A stretch of 64,000 nucleotides of DNA from Nonomuraea gerenzanensis (lineage in GTDB: Bacteria > Actinomycetota > Actinomycetes > Streptosporangiales > Streptosporangiaceae): NCBI RefSeq assembly GCF_020215645.1, contig NZ_CP084058.1:11586501-11650500 (forward strand). Reading direction: 5' to 3'. Positions 48,584 through 56,911 of the stretch are shown here, piece after piece (position 1 is the stretch's first letter; each line of letters opens with the position of its first letter). Under the pieces are notes generated by a model. It had not been told where the DNA came from. It saw only the letters and a list, made by a program, of their open reading frames with translations, and did no database searches. A program made the position numbers and the translations under genes.

Positions 48584-51500
48584 GTGCAGTTCGGCGTCCT
48601 GGGTCCGCTCGCGGTCCGTCGCGCCGACGGCGAGGGGATCGCCGTCGGCGGGCCCCGGCCGCGCGCGCTGCTGGCGATGCTGCTGCTGGACGCGGGGCGC
48701 CTGGTCAGCCTCGAACGCCTCATCGACGGCCAGTACGGCGACCGGCCCCCGTCCGGTGCGGCCAACGCCGTGCAGGCCCAGGTCTCACGGCTGCGGCGGC
48801 AGCTGCCCGCCGGCCTGATCGAGTCCCACGGGACGGGCTACCGGCTGGCCGCCGAACGCGACGCCGTGGACGCGCACCGCTTCGAACGGCTGGCACGCGA
48901 GGGACGCGGGCTGCTCGCGGCAGGCCGGCACGCGCAGGCGGCCCGCGTGCTGCGGGCGGCGCTGAGGCTGTGGCGCGGCCCTGCCTTCGCGGACGTGGCC
49001 GACGCGCCGTTCGCGGGGCCGCAGGTGGTGCGGCTGGAGGAGCTGCGGCTGGCCGCCACCGAGGACCTGCACGAGGCCGAGCTCTCCCTGCCCGACGCCG
49101 GGCCCTCGGCCGGGCTGCGCGAGCTGGTCACCGCCCACCCGCTGCGCGAACGCGCCCGCGGGCTGCTGATGCGGGCCCTGCACGCGGCGGGGCGGCAGGC
49201 CGAGGCGCTGGCCGCGTACGAGGAAGGGCGGCGGCTGCTCGCCGACGAGCTCGGCGCGGACCCGTCACCCGAGCTGGCGGCCCTGCATCTGGAGATCCTG
49301 CGCGGGTCGTCGTCGCCGGAGCGTCCGGCACGGGCGGTGCTGCCCGCGCAGCTCACCAGCTTCGTGGGGCGGGAGGAGGAGCTCTCCCGGCTGGCCGTCC
49401 TGCGTGCGGCGCGGCTCGTCACGATCGTGGGGCCGGGAGGCACAGGCAAGACCCGCCTGGCCATCGAGGCCGCCACCCGCTACCCGCCCGCCACGGTGGT
49501 CCCGTCGCATGACGGCGGTGGGGTCGCGCCCGCTGCCGGTCCGGTGGCGTTCGTGGACCTGTCACTCGTGGACGCCCCGACAGACACGCGCACCGGCGCG
49601 CAGGTGGTGCAGGTGGTGCTCGGGGCGCTCGGATTGCGGGAGCCCGCGCTCAGGCCGGCCGCCGGTGGGCCGGAGCCCGTCGAACGGGTCGTGGCCGCGC
49701 TGGCCGGGCAGGAGCTGCTGCTCGTCCTGGACAACTGCGAGCACGTCGTCGGCGAGGCCGCCACGCTCGCCCGCCGCCTGCTCGCCCAGTGCCCCGGCCT
49801 GACCGTCCTGGCCACCAGCAGGGAGCCGCTGGGCATCACCGGCGAGCACCTCGTCCCCCTCTCGCCCCTGCCCACCCCACCGCCCGGCGCGGACGACCCG
49901 CTGGCCTACCCGGCCGTGCGGTTGTTCGTCGACCGGGCGGCGGCCGTGCGGCAGGGGTTCGCGCTCGGGGAGCACAACCTGGAGGCGGTGCTGCGGATCT
50001 GCGCCGCGCTCGACGGGCTGCCGCTGGCCATCGAGCTGGCGGCGGCGCGGGTGCGGACGTTCGGGGTGGCGGAGATCGCCGATCGGCTGGCCGAGCACGG
50101 GCGGTTCCGGCTGCTCTCGCGCGGCGACCGCACGGCCGCCGCCCGGCACCAGACCCTGCACGCGGTGGTGGAGTGGAGCTGGAGCCTGCTCGGGCCGGAG
50201 GAGCAGGCGCTGGCCAGACGCTTGTCGGTGTTCACCGGCGGCGCGACGCTGGAGGCGGTCGAACACGTCTGCCGCGACGACGACGGCAAGGGGGAGGATC
50301 CGGCCGGCGTGCTGGCCGACCTGGTGGACAAGTCGTTGGTCGAGACCGACGGCGAGCGGTACCAGATGCTCGACACGATCCGCCTGTTCTGCCTGGAGCG
50401 GCTGGCGGAGGCGGGTGAGGAGGAGCGGCTGCGGCGCGCCCACGCCGCCTGGTTCCTGGACCTGGCCGGACGCGCCCACGAACACCTCTACCGGGCCGAG
50501 CAGCTCACCTGGCTGGCCTCGCTGTCGGCCGACAACGCCAACCTCCAATCGGCCCTGCGCTGGAGCGTGCGGCACGACAGGCCGACCGCGTGGCGGCTGG
50601 TGGGCACGCTGGGCATGTACTGGTGGCTGACGGGGCGGCGCGGCCAGGCCGTCCGGCACGCGGAGCGGCTGCTCGACGCCGCCGGGGCCGAGGTGCCGGC
50701 CGGGCTGGCGGAGGAGTACGTGCTGGCCGTGCTGCACGCCGTGCCCGGCACCGGTTCGCCGCACTGGGAGCGGGCGAAGCGGATCGTCGGGGCGCTGGAC
50801 CGGCCGATGCGCTACCAGTTCGGGGTGGCGCTGTGGGGCATGCTCGCGGGCCCGCCCGAGGGTGGGCTGCCGGCGGCGCGGAAGCGGTGGGCGATCAGGA
50901 ACGATCCGTGGAGCCGCGCGCTCGACCGGCTCGGCGTCGCGCTGATGACGCTGCACGACGGGCTGCTCACCGAGGCGGAGACCCGGATGGAGCAGGTGCT
51001 GGCCGACTTCGGCGCGCTGGGCGAGCGGTGGGGCATGGGGCAGGCGCTCGACTGGCTGGCCCTCATCGCGAGCTGGCGGGGCGACTGGCGGCGGGCGATG
51101 GAGCTGTGGGAGCGGGCGCTCGCCCTGTTCGCGGAGCTGGGTGCGCTGGACGAGCTGGCGGACGTGCTGAGCAGGCGGGGCAACGCGCACTGGCGGGCGG
51201 GCGACGCCGAGGCCGCGCGTGCCGACAACGAGCGGGCGGGCGAGCTGGAGCGGCGGCTGGGGCGGCCGGAGCTGATGGCCTGGGTGCAGCTCCAGCTCGG
51301 GGACATCTCGCGGCTCCAGGGTGATCTGCCCGCGGCGGCGCGGCGGCTCGACGCGGCGCTGTCCGGCTCGGGGACCGGCGCGTTCACCGCCGGTGGGACG
51401 AGGTCGCGCGTGTTCACCGCGCTGGGGCGGCTGGCCGCTGCCCGGGGGGATGCGGAGGAGGCCGGGCGGATGCACGCCGAGGCGCTGGCGGGGGCGCTGG

Positions 51501-51841
51501 GCTCGCCGCTGGCCAGCGACGTGGCGGAGGTCGCGGAGGGGCTGGCCGGTCACGCCCTCTTCCAAGCGACCCACAGCATGGTGCCCGCCGCTCCGGAGCT
51601 GGGGCCCGGCTCGGGGGCTCCGAAGCGGCGGGAGGCGGGTGCGCGGCGGGCGGCGGTGTTGCTCGGGATCGGGGCGGCGGTGCGGGGCATGGCCGTGGCC
51701 GGGGATCGCGACGTGGCCGCGACGGCGGCGGGAGCCACCCGCGTGCTCGGGCCCGAGGCGTTCGCGGCGGCGTACGCGAAGGGGGCGGCGATGAGCCGGG
51801 AGGAGGCGCTGACAACCCTGCGCGCCGCCATCGACCGGTAG
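48584..51841 (+). CDS. AfsR-like SARP transcriptional regulator (OmpR-HTH, BTAD, NB-ARC, TPR)
   Basis: About 1,085 residues from the GTG at 48584, just before FGVLGPLAVRR, the standard SARP start; GGAGG lies unusually close (one base). OmpR-type winged helix to about residue 90 (GAANAVQAQVSRLRRQL), BTAD to about 245 (FERLAREGRGLLAAGRH... ALAAYEEGRRLLADELG), then a P-loop ATPase with GPGGTGKTRLA near residue 285 and LLVLDNCEHVV, and a TPR-like C-terminus. SARPs bind heptamer direct repeats and activate secondary-metabolite or tailoring genes; such repeats occur at 51943-51971, directly downstream. Confidence 0.93.
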   Translation: MQFGVLGPLAVRRADGEGIAVGGPRPRALLAMLLLDAGRLVSLERLIDGQYGDRPPSGAANAVQAQVSRLRRQLPAGLIESHGTGYRLAAERDAVDAHRFERLAREGRGLLAAGRHAQAARVLRAALRLWRGPAFADVADAPFAGPQVVRLEELRLAATEDLHEAELSLPDAGPSAGLRELVTAHPLRERARGLLMRALHAAGRQAEALAAYEEGRRLLADELGADPSPELAALHLEILRGSSSPERPARAVLPAQLTSFVGREEELSRLAVLRAARLVTIVGPGGTGKTRLAIEAATRYPPATVVPSHDGGGVAPAAGPVAFVDLSLVDAPTDTRTGAQVVQVVLGALGLREPALRPAAGGPEPVERVVAALAGQELLLVLDNCEHVVGEAATLARRLLAQCPGLTVLATSREPLGITGEHLVPLSPLPTPPPGADDPLAYPAVRLFVDRAAAVRQGFALGEHNLEAVLRICAALDGLPLAIELAAARVRTFGVAEIADRLAEHGRFRLLSRGDRTAAARHQTLHAVVEWSWSLLGPEEQALARRLSVFTGGATLEAVEHVCRDDDGKGEDPAGVLADLVDKSLVETDGERYQMLDTIRLFCLERLAEAGEEERLRRAHAAWFLDLAGRAHEHLYRAEQLTWLASLSADNANLQSALRWSVRHDRPTAWRLVGTLGMYWWLTGRRGQAVRHAERLLDAAGAEVPAGLAEEYVLAVLHAVPGTGSPHWERAKRIVGALDRPMRYQFGVALWGMLAGPPEGGLPAARKRWAIRNDPWSRALDRLGVALMTLHDGLLTEAETRMEQVLADFGALGERWGMGQALDWLALIASWRGDWRRAMELWERALALFAELGALDELADVLSRRGNAHWRAGDAEAARADNERAGELERRLGRPELMAWVQLQLGDISRLQGDLPAAARRLDAALSGSGTGAFTAGGTRSRVFTALGRLAAARGDAEEAGRMHAEALAGALGSPLASDVAEVAEGLAGHALFQATHSMVPAAPELGPGSGAPKRREAGARRAAVLLGIGAAVRGMAVAGDRDVAATAAGATRVLGPEAFAAAYAKGAAMSREEALTTLRAAIDR

Positions 51842-51942
51842 CAGCCGCGCCCGCTCGCAGCCGGGCCCGCTCGCAGCCGGACCCGCCGCAAGTCGCCCTC
51901 GCCGAAGGCCGTGCCTCTGCTCCTGACAGCCGCATCCGCCGT

Positions 51943-51986
51943 TGTCAGCCGACAGTCGCCCCACTGTCAGCGCCCCCCGCCAAACT
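51943..51986 (+). promoter_or_regulatory. SARP-type heptamer repeats and leaderless promoter of the FAD monooxygenase
   Basis: Three heptamers at 11-bp steps: TGTCAGC (51943-51949), AGTCGCC (51954-51960), TGTCAGC (51965-51971), each separated by four bases. Nine bases on comes CAAACT (51981-51986), a usable -10, and seven bases after that the ATG at 51994. No ribosome site exists, so the mRNA is probably leaderless. The 11-bp spacing and the distance to the -10 match the known SARP site layout. Confidence 0.6.
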
Positions 51987-51993
51987 CCCCATC

Positions 51994-53130
51994 ATGCGAA
52001 ACGTTCTCATCTCCGGCGCCAGCATCGGCGGCCCCGCCCTCGCCTACTGGCTCACCCGCTACGGCTTCAAGGTCACCGTCGTGGAGAAGGCCCCCACTCT
52101 GCGCCCCGGCGGCCAGGCGGTGGACTTCAAGGGTGAGACGCATCTCACCGTGTTGCGCCGCATGGGCATCCTGGACGACCTGCGCCGCGTCCAGACCGGT
52201 GGCACCGACCAGGAGATCGTGGACGCGAACGGCCGCAAGCTGGCCATCCTGCCCGGCGAGTTCACCGGCGGCGCCCTGGAGATCAAGCGCGGCGACCTGG
52301 CCAGGATCCTGTACGACCGCACCGCCGCCGACTGCGAGTATGTCTTCGGCGACTCGATCACCTCCCTCACCGACACCCCCGGCGGCGTCCAGGTCACCTT
52401 CGAGCGCACCACCCCCCGCACGTACGACCTGGTCGTCGGCGCGGACGGGATCCACTCGAACGTGCGCCGGCTGACCTTCGGCCCCGAGTCGGACTATGTC
52501 CGGCACCTCGGCTACTACTACGCCCTGGTGGACATCGACGGCGACTTCGGCGGCAAGCCGCAGCTGTACAACGAGCCCGGCAGGATGGTGGCGACCGGCG
52601 GGCCGAAGGCGCCGGCGTTCTTCGTCTTCGCCTCCGGGCCGCTGAGCTACGACCGCTACGACGCGGGGCAGCAGAAGGAGATCCTCGCGCGGGCGTACCG
52701 GGGCATGGGCTGGCGGACGCCGCAGATCATGGCGGCGGTGCGGCACTCGGACAGCGTGTACCTCGACTCGATCAGCCAGGTCAGGATCGACCGCTACAGC
52801 CAGGGCCGGGTGGCGCTGCTGGGCGACGCGGGCTACGGCAACACGCTGGGCGGCTTCGGCTCGGGCCTGGCGATGGTGGGCGCGTACGTGCTGGCCGGCG
52901 AGCTGGCGGCGGCGGACGGCGATCACCGCCCGGCCTTCGCCGAGTACGAGCGGCAGTTCAAGCAGTACGCCAAGATCGCCAGGAACGGCAACGCCGGCCC
53001 CTTCCTCGCTCCCGCCACGGCGGCGCGCATCCGCATGCGCAACATGATGTTCAGGTCGAGCTTCCTGATGGGTCTGATGACGAAGATGGGCGACAAGTTC
53101 GCCACGGACATCGCTCTCAAGTCGTACTGA
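51994..53130 (+). CDS. FAD-dependent monooxygenase (TetX/PgaE-like, short form)
   Basis: 378 residues. FAD motif ISGASIGGPALAYWL near residue 6, the substrate-side RGDLARILYD segment, the DG motif VVGADGIHSNVRR, and the second FAD motif LLGDAGYGNTLGGFGSG. No C-terminal thioredoxin-like domain, so it is in the size class of TetX, PhzS-like or anthracycline-type hydroxylases. It lies 152 bp downstream of the SARP gene with SARP-type repeats in front, so it is probably its target. The substrate is unknown; it could modify or inactivate an antibiotic. Confidence 0.9.
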   Translation: MRNVLISGASIGGPALAYWLTRYGFKVTVVEKAPTLRPGGQAVDFKGETHLTVLRRMGILDDLRRVQTGGTDQEIVDANGRKLAILPGEFTGGALEIKRGDLARILYDRTAADCEYVFGDSITSLTDTPGGVQVTFERTTPRTYDLVVGADGIHSNVRRLTFGPESDYVRHLGYYYALVDIDGDFGGKPQLYNEPGRMVATGGPKAPAFFVFASGPLSYDRYDAGQQKEILARAYRGMGWRTPQIMAAVRHSDSVYLDSISQVRIDRYSQGRVALLGDAGYGNTLGGFGSGLAMVGAYVLAGELAAADGDHRPAFAEYERQFKQYAKIARNGNAGPFLAPATAARIRMRNMMFRSSFLMGLMTKMGDKFATDIALKSY

Positions 53131-53163
53131 ACTTTCGGCGCATCAACCGCATCGAACACCGGC

Positions 53164-53733
53164 ATGAGAACCACGCACATGCTCGCGGCCCTCACCACGG
53201 TGCCGGTCGCCGCCGCCCTGATCGCCCTGCCGGCCCAGGCCGCCACCTCCTCCGGCCCCGCCTGCCCGGCGCCGACCAGGGCGGAACTGAAGGGGACGGA
53301 GACCGACACACCGCCCAAGGGCGCCAAGGCGCTCAGGGGCGTGCGCGTCCGTCACCTCCCGAAGGGCTTCACCAACGGCTCGGTGTCGGCGATGAAGCAC
53401 GACGGCATCACCGAGTACGGCTACACCTGGTCCGACAACCGCGACGACCTCGACCGCGCGCACCGTTCCCTGTGGGTGCGGGTGGTGTGCTGGCCGAAGG
53501 CGAGCAAGCTGGCGCAGCTGAGGAAGCTGCCCGTGGACCTGGGCACGTTCACCAACACGGAGGGGGCCGTGCGGCTGGGCGGGCGTACGGTGCTCAAGAA
53601 GGAGGGGGACGGCGCGCTCGGTCACGGCCGGTACGTCGGCTGGGTGGAGCGCAAGGGCGTCGTCGTCACCGTGATGGTCAGCCAGCCCCTGGTGCCCGAG
53701 CTCGCCACCATCGTCAAGGGCATCAAGCTCTGA
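53164..53733 (+). CDS. Secreted protein of unknown function
   Basis: 189 residues. A Sec signal peptide (MLAALTTVPVAAALIALPAQA) is followed by a mature region with two Cys (PACPAP and VVCWP), which may form a disulfide. No catalytic motif and no family recognised. Starts 33 bp after the monooxygenase stop on the same strand, so the two may share a transcript, though there is no good ribosome site. Confidence 0.65.
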   Translation: MRTTHMLAALTTVPVAAALIALPAQAATSSGPACPAPTRAELKGTETDTPPKGAKALRGVRVRHLPKGFTNGSVSAMKHDGITEYGYTWSDNRDDLDRAHRSLWVRVVCWPKASKLAQLRKLPVDLGTFTNTEGAVRLGGRTVLKKEGDGALGHGRYVGWVERKGVVVTVMVSQPLVPELATIVKGIKL

Positions 53734-53825
53734 CTTCAGCGCCCCGGCGGCCGTGGGGGCGGTGACTCCTGCCCCTGGCGTACGGAAATACCGCCGCATG
53801 ACCGATGCGATCGAGGGGAATGCCT

Positions 53826-54077
53826 GTGCATCCTGGTGGGGACGGGTCCGGCGCGGACCTCGTTCCGGACCTGGAGAGGAGTCACGAGGGCATGGACAAC
53901 GCGGCAGGCCGCCCTACCGTGATCTTGGACAACGGCGTCGTGGGCCGGGTCGTGCTGGCCCACCCGTACCGGCGTGACCTGGTGCTGGTGCTCGGCATGG
54001 ACGGCACCCTGCTGAGCTGTGAGCTCGACTACATCGCCTGTGTGGTCGGCGGGGCGCCGCTGTGCCGCGACGGCTGA
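53826..54077 (+). CDS. Small protein of unknown function
   Basis: 83 residues from the GTG at 53826, which has GAGGGG seven bases upstream; other in-frame ATGs lack this. A structured core TVILDNGVVGRVVLAHPYRRDLVLVLGMDGTLLSCELDYIA reads like a compact beta domain. Two Cys at the end. The function is not recognisable. No neighbours point to a pathway. Confidence 0.5.
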   Translation: MHPGGDGSGADLVPDLERSHEGMDNAAGRPTVILDNGVVGRVVLAHPYRRDLVLVLGMDGTLLSCELDYIACVVGGAPLCRDG

Positions 54078-54120
54078 GGCGTGGCCGGCGGGCCGCCACG
54101 CCTCCCAGACGGCTGCGGCC

Positions 54121-54192
54121 GGGCCAGTCACGAAAGCCGGGCCAGTCACGAAGGCCGGGCCGGCCATGGAGGCCGGGTCAGCCACGCTCGAC
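54121..54192. repeat. 18-bp tandem repeats at the 3' end of the EstB-type gene
   Basis: GGGCCAGTCACGAAAGCC and a near copy (54121-54156), then two degenerate units; the fourth contains the stop codon of the minus-strand gene (54178-54180). Confidence 0.7.
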
Positions 54193-55278
54193 GAGCCCGC
54201 CGAGCAGCTCGGCCGCCGCGAAGTCGTGGGTGAGCCTGTTCTTGGTGAGCGCGAACGTGGTGCCGGTCGCCGTGTCGGCCCACGCCGTGCTGCCGCCGGC
54301 ACCGCCCACCCCGAACACGGTCGGCGACTGCTCCGGCGTCCTGCCGGGCGCGCCGATGTTGAAGCCCAGGCCCCACGCGGACGGCATGCCGAAGACCTCG
54401 TCCATGCCGCTCGACACGACGGCCGTCACCTCACGGAGCCGCTCCTCGCCGATCAGCCGCACGCCGTCCACCTCGCCCAGCAGCGCCGCGTACATCCGCG
54501 CGACGGCCCTGGCCGAGGTCTTGCCGCCGGCCGGGATGTCGGCCGACAGGTAGTCGGGCCGGCTGCCCAGCTCCGCGTTGGGCATCAGCGTCATCGGCGC
54601 GGCCTTGAACATCGGCAGGTCCGCCGGCATCTCGCCCCACGCGGACGGGTCCATCGGCGCGTCCTCCAGCCGGGCCAGCCGCGCGTGCTCCCGCTCCGGC
54701 ATCCCGAAGTACAGCTCGTCGGCCACGCCCAGCGGCCCCGCGACCTCCTCCCGCAGCACCTGCGAGATGGGCTTGCCGGTGACCCGCCGCACGATCTCGC
54801 CGACGAGGAACCCGAACGTGTAGGCGTGGTAGCCCATCTTGGTGCCCGGCTCCCACCACAGCTCCGCGTCCTCAAGCGCGGCGACCATCGTCTTCCAGTC
54901 GCAGACGTCCTCGGGCGTGGTGTCGAGCGGCACGCCGGGCACGCCCGCCGTGTGCGAGAGCACGTGCCGTACGGTGACGGCCTCCTTGCCGTGCCGGGCG
55001 AACTCGGGCCACAGCTCGGCCACCCGCGTGTCGTAGCCGAACAACCCCCGCTCCACCAGCACGTGGGCCACGGCGGAGGTGGCGCCCTTGCCGATCGAGA
55101 AGTTGTAGAAGGGCGTGTCGGGCGTCACCGGACGGCCGGTCTCCGGATCGGCCACCCCGGCCACCACGTCCACGATCTGGACGCCGTCCCGGAAGGCGGC
55201 CACCTGGAGCCCGCGCTCTTCGCCCGACTCGACGAGCCTGTCGGCGGCTTCCTGCACCTGCTTCTGAAGATCACTCAT
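54178..55278 (-). CDS. Beta-lactamase-fold serine hydrolase (class C/EstB-type)
   Basis: 366 residues, ATG at 55278 (GGGAAG upstream). The SxxK motif is SIGK in FYNFSIGKGATS near residue 61, the second Tyr motif is YHAYTFG near residue 149, and there is HTAG in RHVLSHTAGVPG. No signal peptide, so it acts in the cytoplasm, which favours an esterase or a modifying enzyme over a true beta-lactamase. Divergent from a TetR gene with an inverted repeat between, so it is probably TetR-controlled and induced by its substrate. Confidence 0.9.
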   Translation of the reverse strand: MSDLQKQVQEAADRLVESGEERGLQVAAFRDGVQIVDVVAGVADPETGRPVTPDTPFYNFSIGKGATSAVAHVLVERGLFGYDTRVAELWPEFARHGKEAVTVRHVLSHTAGVPGVPLDTTPEDVCDWKTMVAALEDAELWWEPGTKMGYHAYTFGFLVGEIVRRVTGKPISQVLREEVAGPLGVADELYFGMPEREHARLARLEDAPMDPSAWGEMPADLPMFKAAPMTLMPNAELGSRPDYLSADIPAGGKTSARAVARMYAALLGEVDGVRLIGEERLREVTAVVSSGMDEVFGMPSAWGLGFNIGAPGRTPEQSPTVFGVGGAGGSTAWADTATGTTFALTKNRLTHDFAAAELLGGLVERG

Positions 55279-55309
55279 GGGAAGTCCCTTCCTTGTCCGT
55301 CGCTGGAAC

Positions 55310-55347
55310 TAGACGGTACAGTACTCACATCAGTACGGAACTGTCTA
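55310..55347. promoter_or_regulatory. Imperfect 38-bp inverted repeat, probable TetR operator
   Basis: TAGACGGTACAGTACT (55310-55325) and AGTACGGAACTGTCTA (55332-55347) are inverted copies with 13 of 16 bases matching. A further TAGTACTGTC follows at 55346-55355. It lies between the divergent esterase and TetR start codons. Confidence 0.65.
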
Positions 55348-55382
55348 GTACTGTCAGAGGCAAGCGAACGAGAGGGCGGTCG

Positions 55383-56021
55383 ATGGCAGCGGAAGAGGAC
55401 GGCCGGACGGCACGCAAGCGCAGGCAGATCCTGGAGGCGGCGCTCCCGGTGTTCCTGCGCAACGGTTACGTGGGCACCAGCATGGACGAGGTGGCCTCAC
55501 TCGCCTCGGTGTCGAAACAGACCGTCTACAAGCACTTCACCGACAAGGAGCAGCTCTTCACCAGCATCATCATGGACACCACCGGCCAGGTGGAGGGCCT
55601 CGCCAAGATCATCACGGCGGCGCTGGAGGACAGCGACGACCTGGAGAAGGATCTGGGCGAGCTGGCCCGCCAGTTCCTGGCCCGCATCATGAGCCCCGAC
55701 GTGCTGCGGCTGCGCCGGCTGGTGATCGCCGAGGCCGACCGGTTCCCCGACCTCGGCCGCACCTGGTACGCCCAGGGCTTCGAGCGCTCGCTCAGGACCA
55801 TGACCACGGCGTTCGAGCGGCTGACCGAGCGCGGGCTGCTGCGCGCGGACGACCCGGCCCTGGCCGCCGAGCACTTCGTCGGTCTGCTCCTGTGGATCCC
55901 GGTGAACAAGGTGATGTTCTCCGGCGTCGGTGAGCACTACTCGGAGGCCGAGCTCGACCGCCTGGCGGAGGCCGGGGTGGCGGTGTTCCTGCGCGCCTAC
56001 GCTAGCCCAGGAAGCGCTTGA
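55383..56021 (+). CDS. TetR-family regulator (AcrR-like)
   Basis: 212 residues, ATG at 55383. HTH: ILEAALPVFLRNGYVGTSMDEVASLASVSKQTVYKHFTDKEQLFTSII. The C-terminal domain (TetR_C_7/AefR-like, RRLVIAEADRFPDLGRTWYAQGFE) is typical of regulators of detoxifying hydrolases and efflux pumps. Probably represses the divergent EstB-type gene and itself through the inverted repeat in the gap. Overlaps the amidase gene end by 20 bp. Confidence 0.92.
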   Translation: MAAEEDGRTARKRRQILEAALPVFLRNGYVGTSMDEVASLASVSKQTVYKHFTDKEQLFTSIIMDTTGQVEGLAKIITAALEDSDDLEKDLGELARQFLARIMSPDVLRLRRLVIAEADRFPDLGRTWYAQGFERSLRTMTTAFERLTERGLLRADDPALAAEHFVGLLLWIPVNKVMFSGVGEHYSEAELDRLAEAGVAVFLRAYASPGSA

Positions 56022-56802
56022 TCCCGTCGGCCAGCGCGGCGGCCATGCGCTCGCGGAAGGCGCCGTCGGACATCTTGGCGGCGTCGCCCGGGTTGCGCAT
56101 GTTGCCGCACTCGATGAACACCGCCGGCCGCTTCGACAGGTTCAGCCCGCCCAGGTCGGTCCGGGTGTCCAGGCCGTTCTTGGCGGTGTAGGTCGCGTAC
56201 GGCATGCCGGTGCCCTCGCGGAAGGCGTCGCGGACGTCCCTGCCGAGCCTGGCCGACGGCTTGACCACGGCGTCGTTGTGCCCGGGCAGCAGCCCGGGCA
56301 TGATCACGTGGAACCCGTGCCCGCTCGGCACGGCCCCGTCGCCGTGGATGGACAGCACCGCGTCGGCCCTGGCCTCGTTGCCGATCGCGGCCCGTTCGGT
56401 GACGCACGGGCCCACGCCCTTGTCGTCGGGACGGGTGAGCACGACCTTGGCGCCCATGCGCTCCAGGATCGGCTTCAGCCGCCCGGCGACGTCCCAGGTG
56501 AAGGCGTGCTCCGGGTAGCCGTCGTCGGTCTCGGTGCCGGTGGTGTTGCACGCCTTGCGGCCGGTGATGATGTCGACCTGGCGGTTGATCTCCTCGGGGT
56601 GCGAGGCGTTGCCGCCGTTGTGCCCCGGGTCGAGCACGACGGTCTTGCCCGCCAGCGGGCTCGCCGGAGTGCCCGACGGCGAGGCGGCGGGCAACGCCGC
56701 CTCCTGGGCTGCGGGCACGGCGCCGCCGCCGCAACCGGCGGACAGCACGGCGAGCATGGCGAGCATGGCCAGCGCCACGGGTCCGGCTCGGTGAGCACGC
56801 AT
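56002..56802 (-). CDS. N-acetylmuramoyl-L-alanine amidase (amidase_3), lipoprotein
   Basis: 266 residues. Signal peptide with lipobox LSAGC near residue 24, so it is anchored at the outer face of the membrane. Catalytic zinc ligands: His in VVLDPGHNGG, Glu in SHPEEINRQ, His in LSIHGDGA; the catalytic Glu is in VFIECGNMRN. It cleaves the amide between muramic acid and the stem peptide of peptidoglycan. No Shine-Dalgarno; TACGGT seven bases before the ATG suggests a leaderless mRNA. Overlaps the end of the TetR gene tail to tail. Confidence 0.93.
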   Translation of the reverse strand: MRAHRAGPVALAMLAMLAVLSAGCGGGAVPAAQEAALPAASPSGTPASPLAGKTVVLDPGHNGGNASHPEEINRQVDIITGRKACNTTGTETDDGYPEHAFTWDVAGRLKPILERMGAKVVLTRPDDKGVGPCVTERAAIGNEARADAVLSIHGDGAVPSGHGFHVIMPGLLPGHNDAVVKPSARLGRDVRDAFREGTGMPYATYTAKNGLDTRTDLGGLNLSKRPAVFIECGNMRNPGDAAKMSDGAFRERMAAALADGIKRFLG

Positions 56803-56911
56803 GGCACCGACCGTACCGGGCCCAGGCACGCAATCCCAAGACCCCGCTGACCTGCGATTTCGTGTCGCGGCCGCGGGTTTGCCCGCCGGTCCGGCGGTGA
56901 GGGACCGGGGT

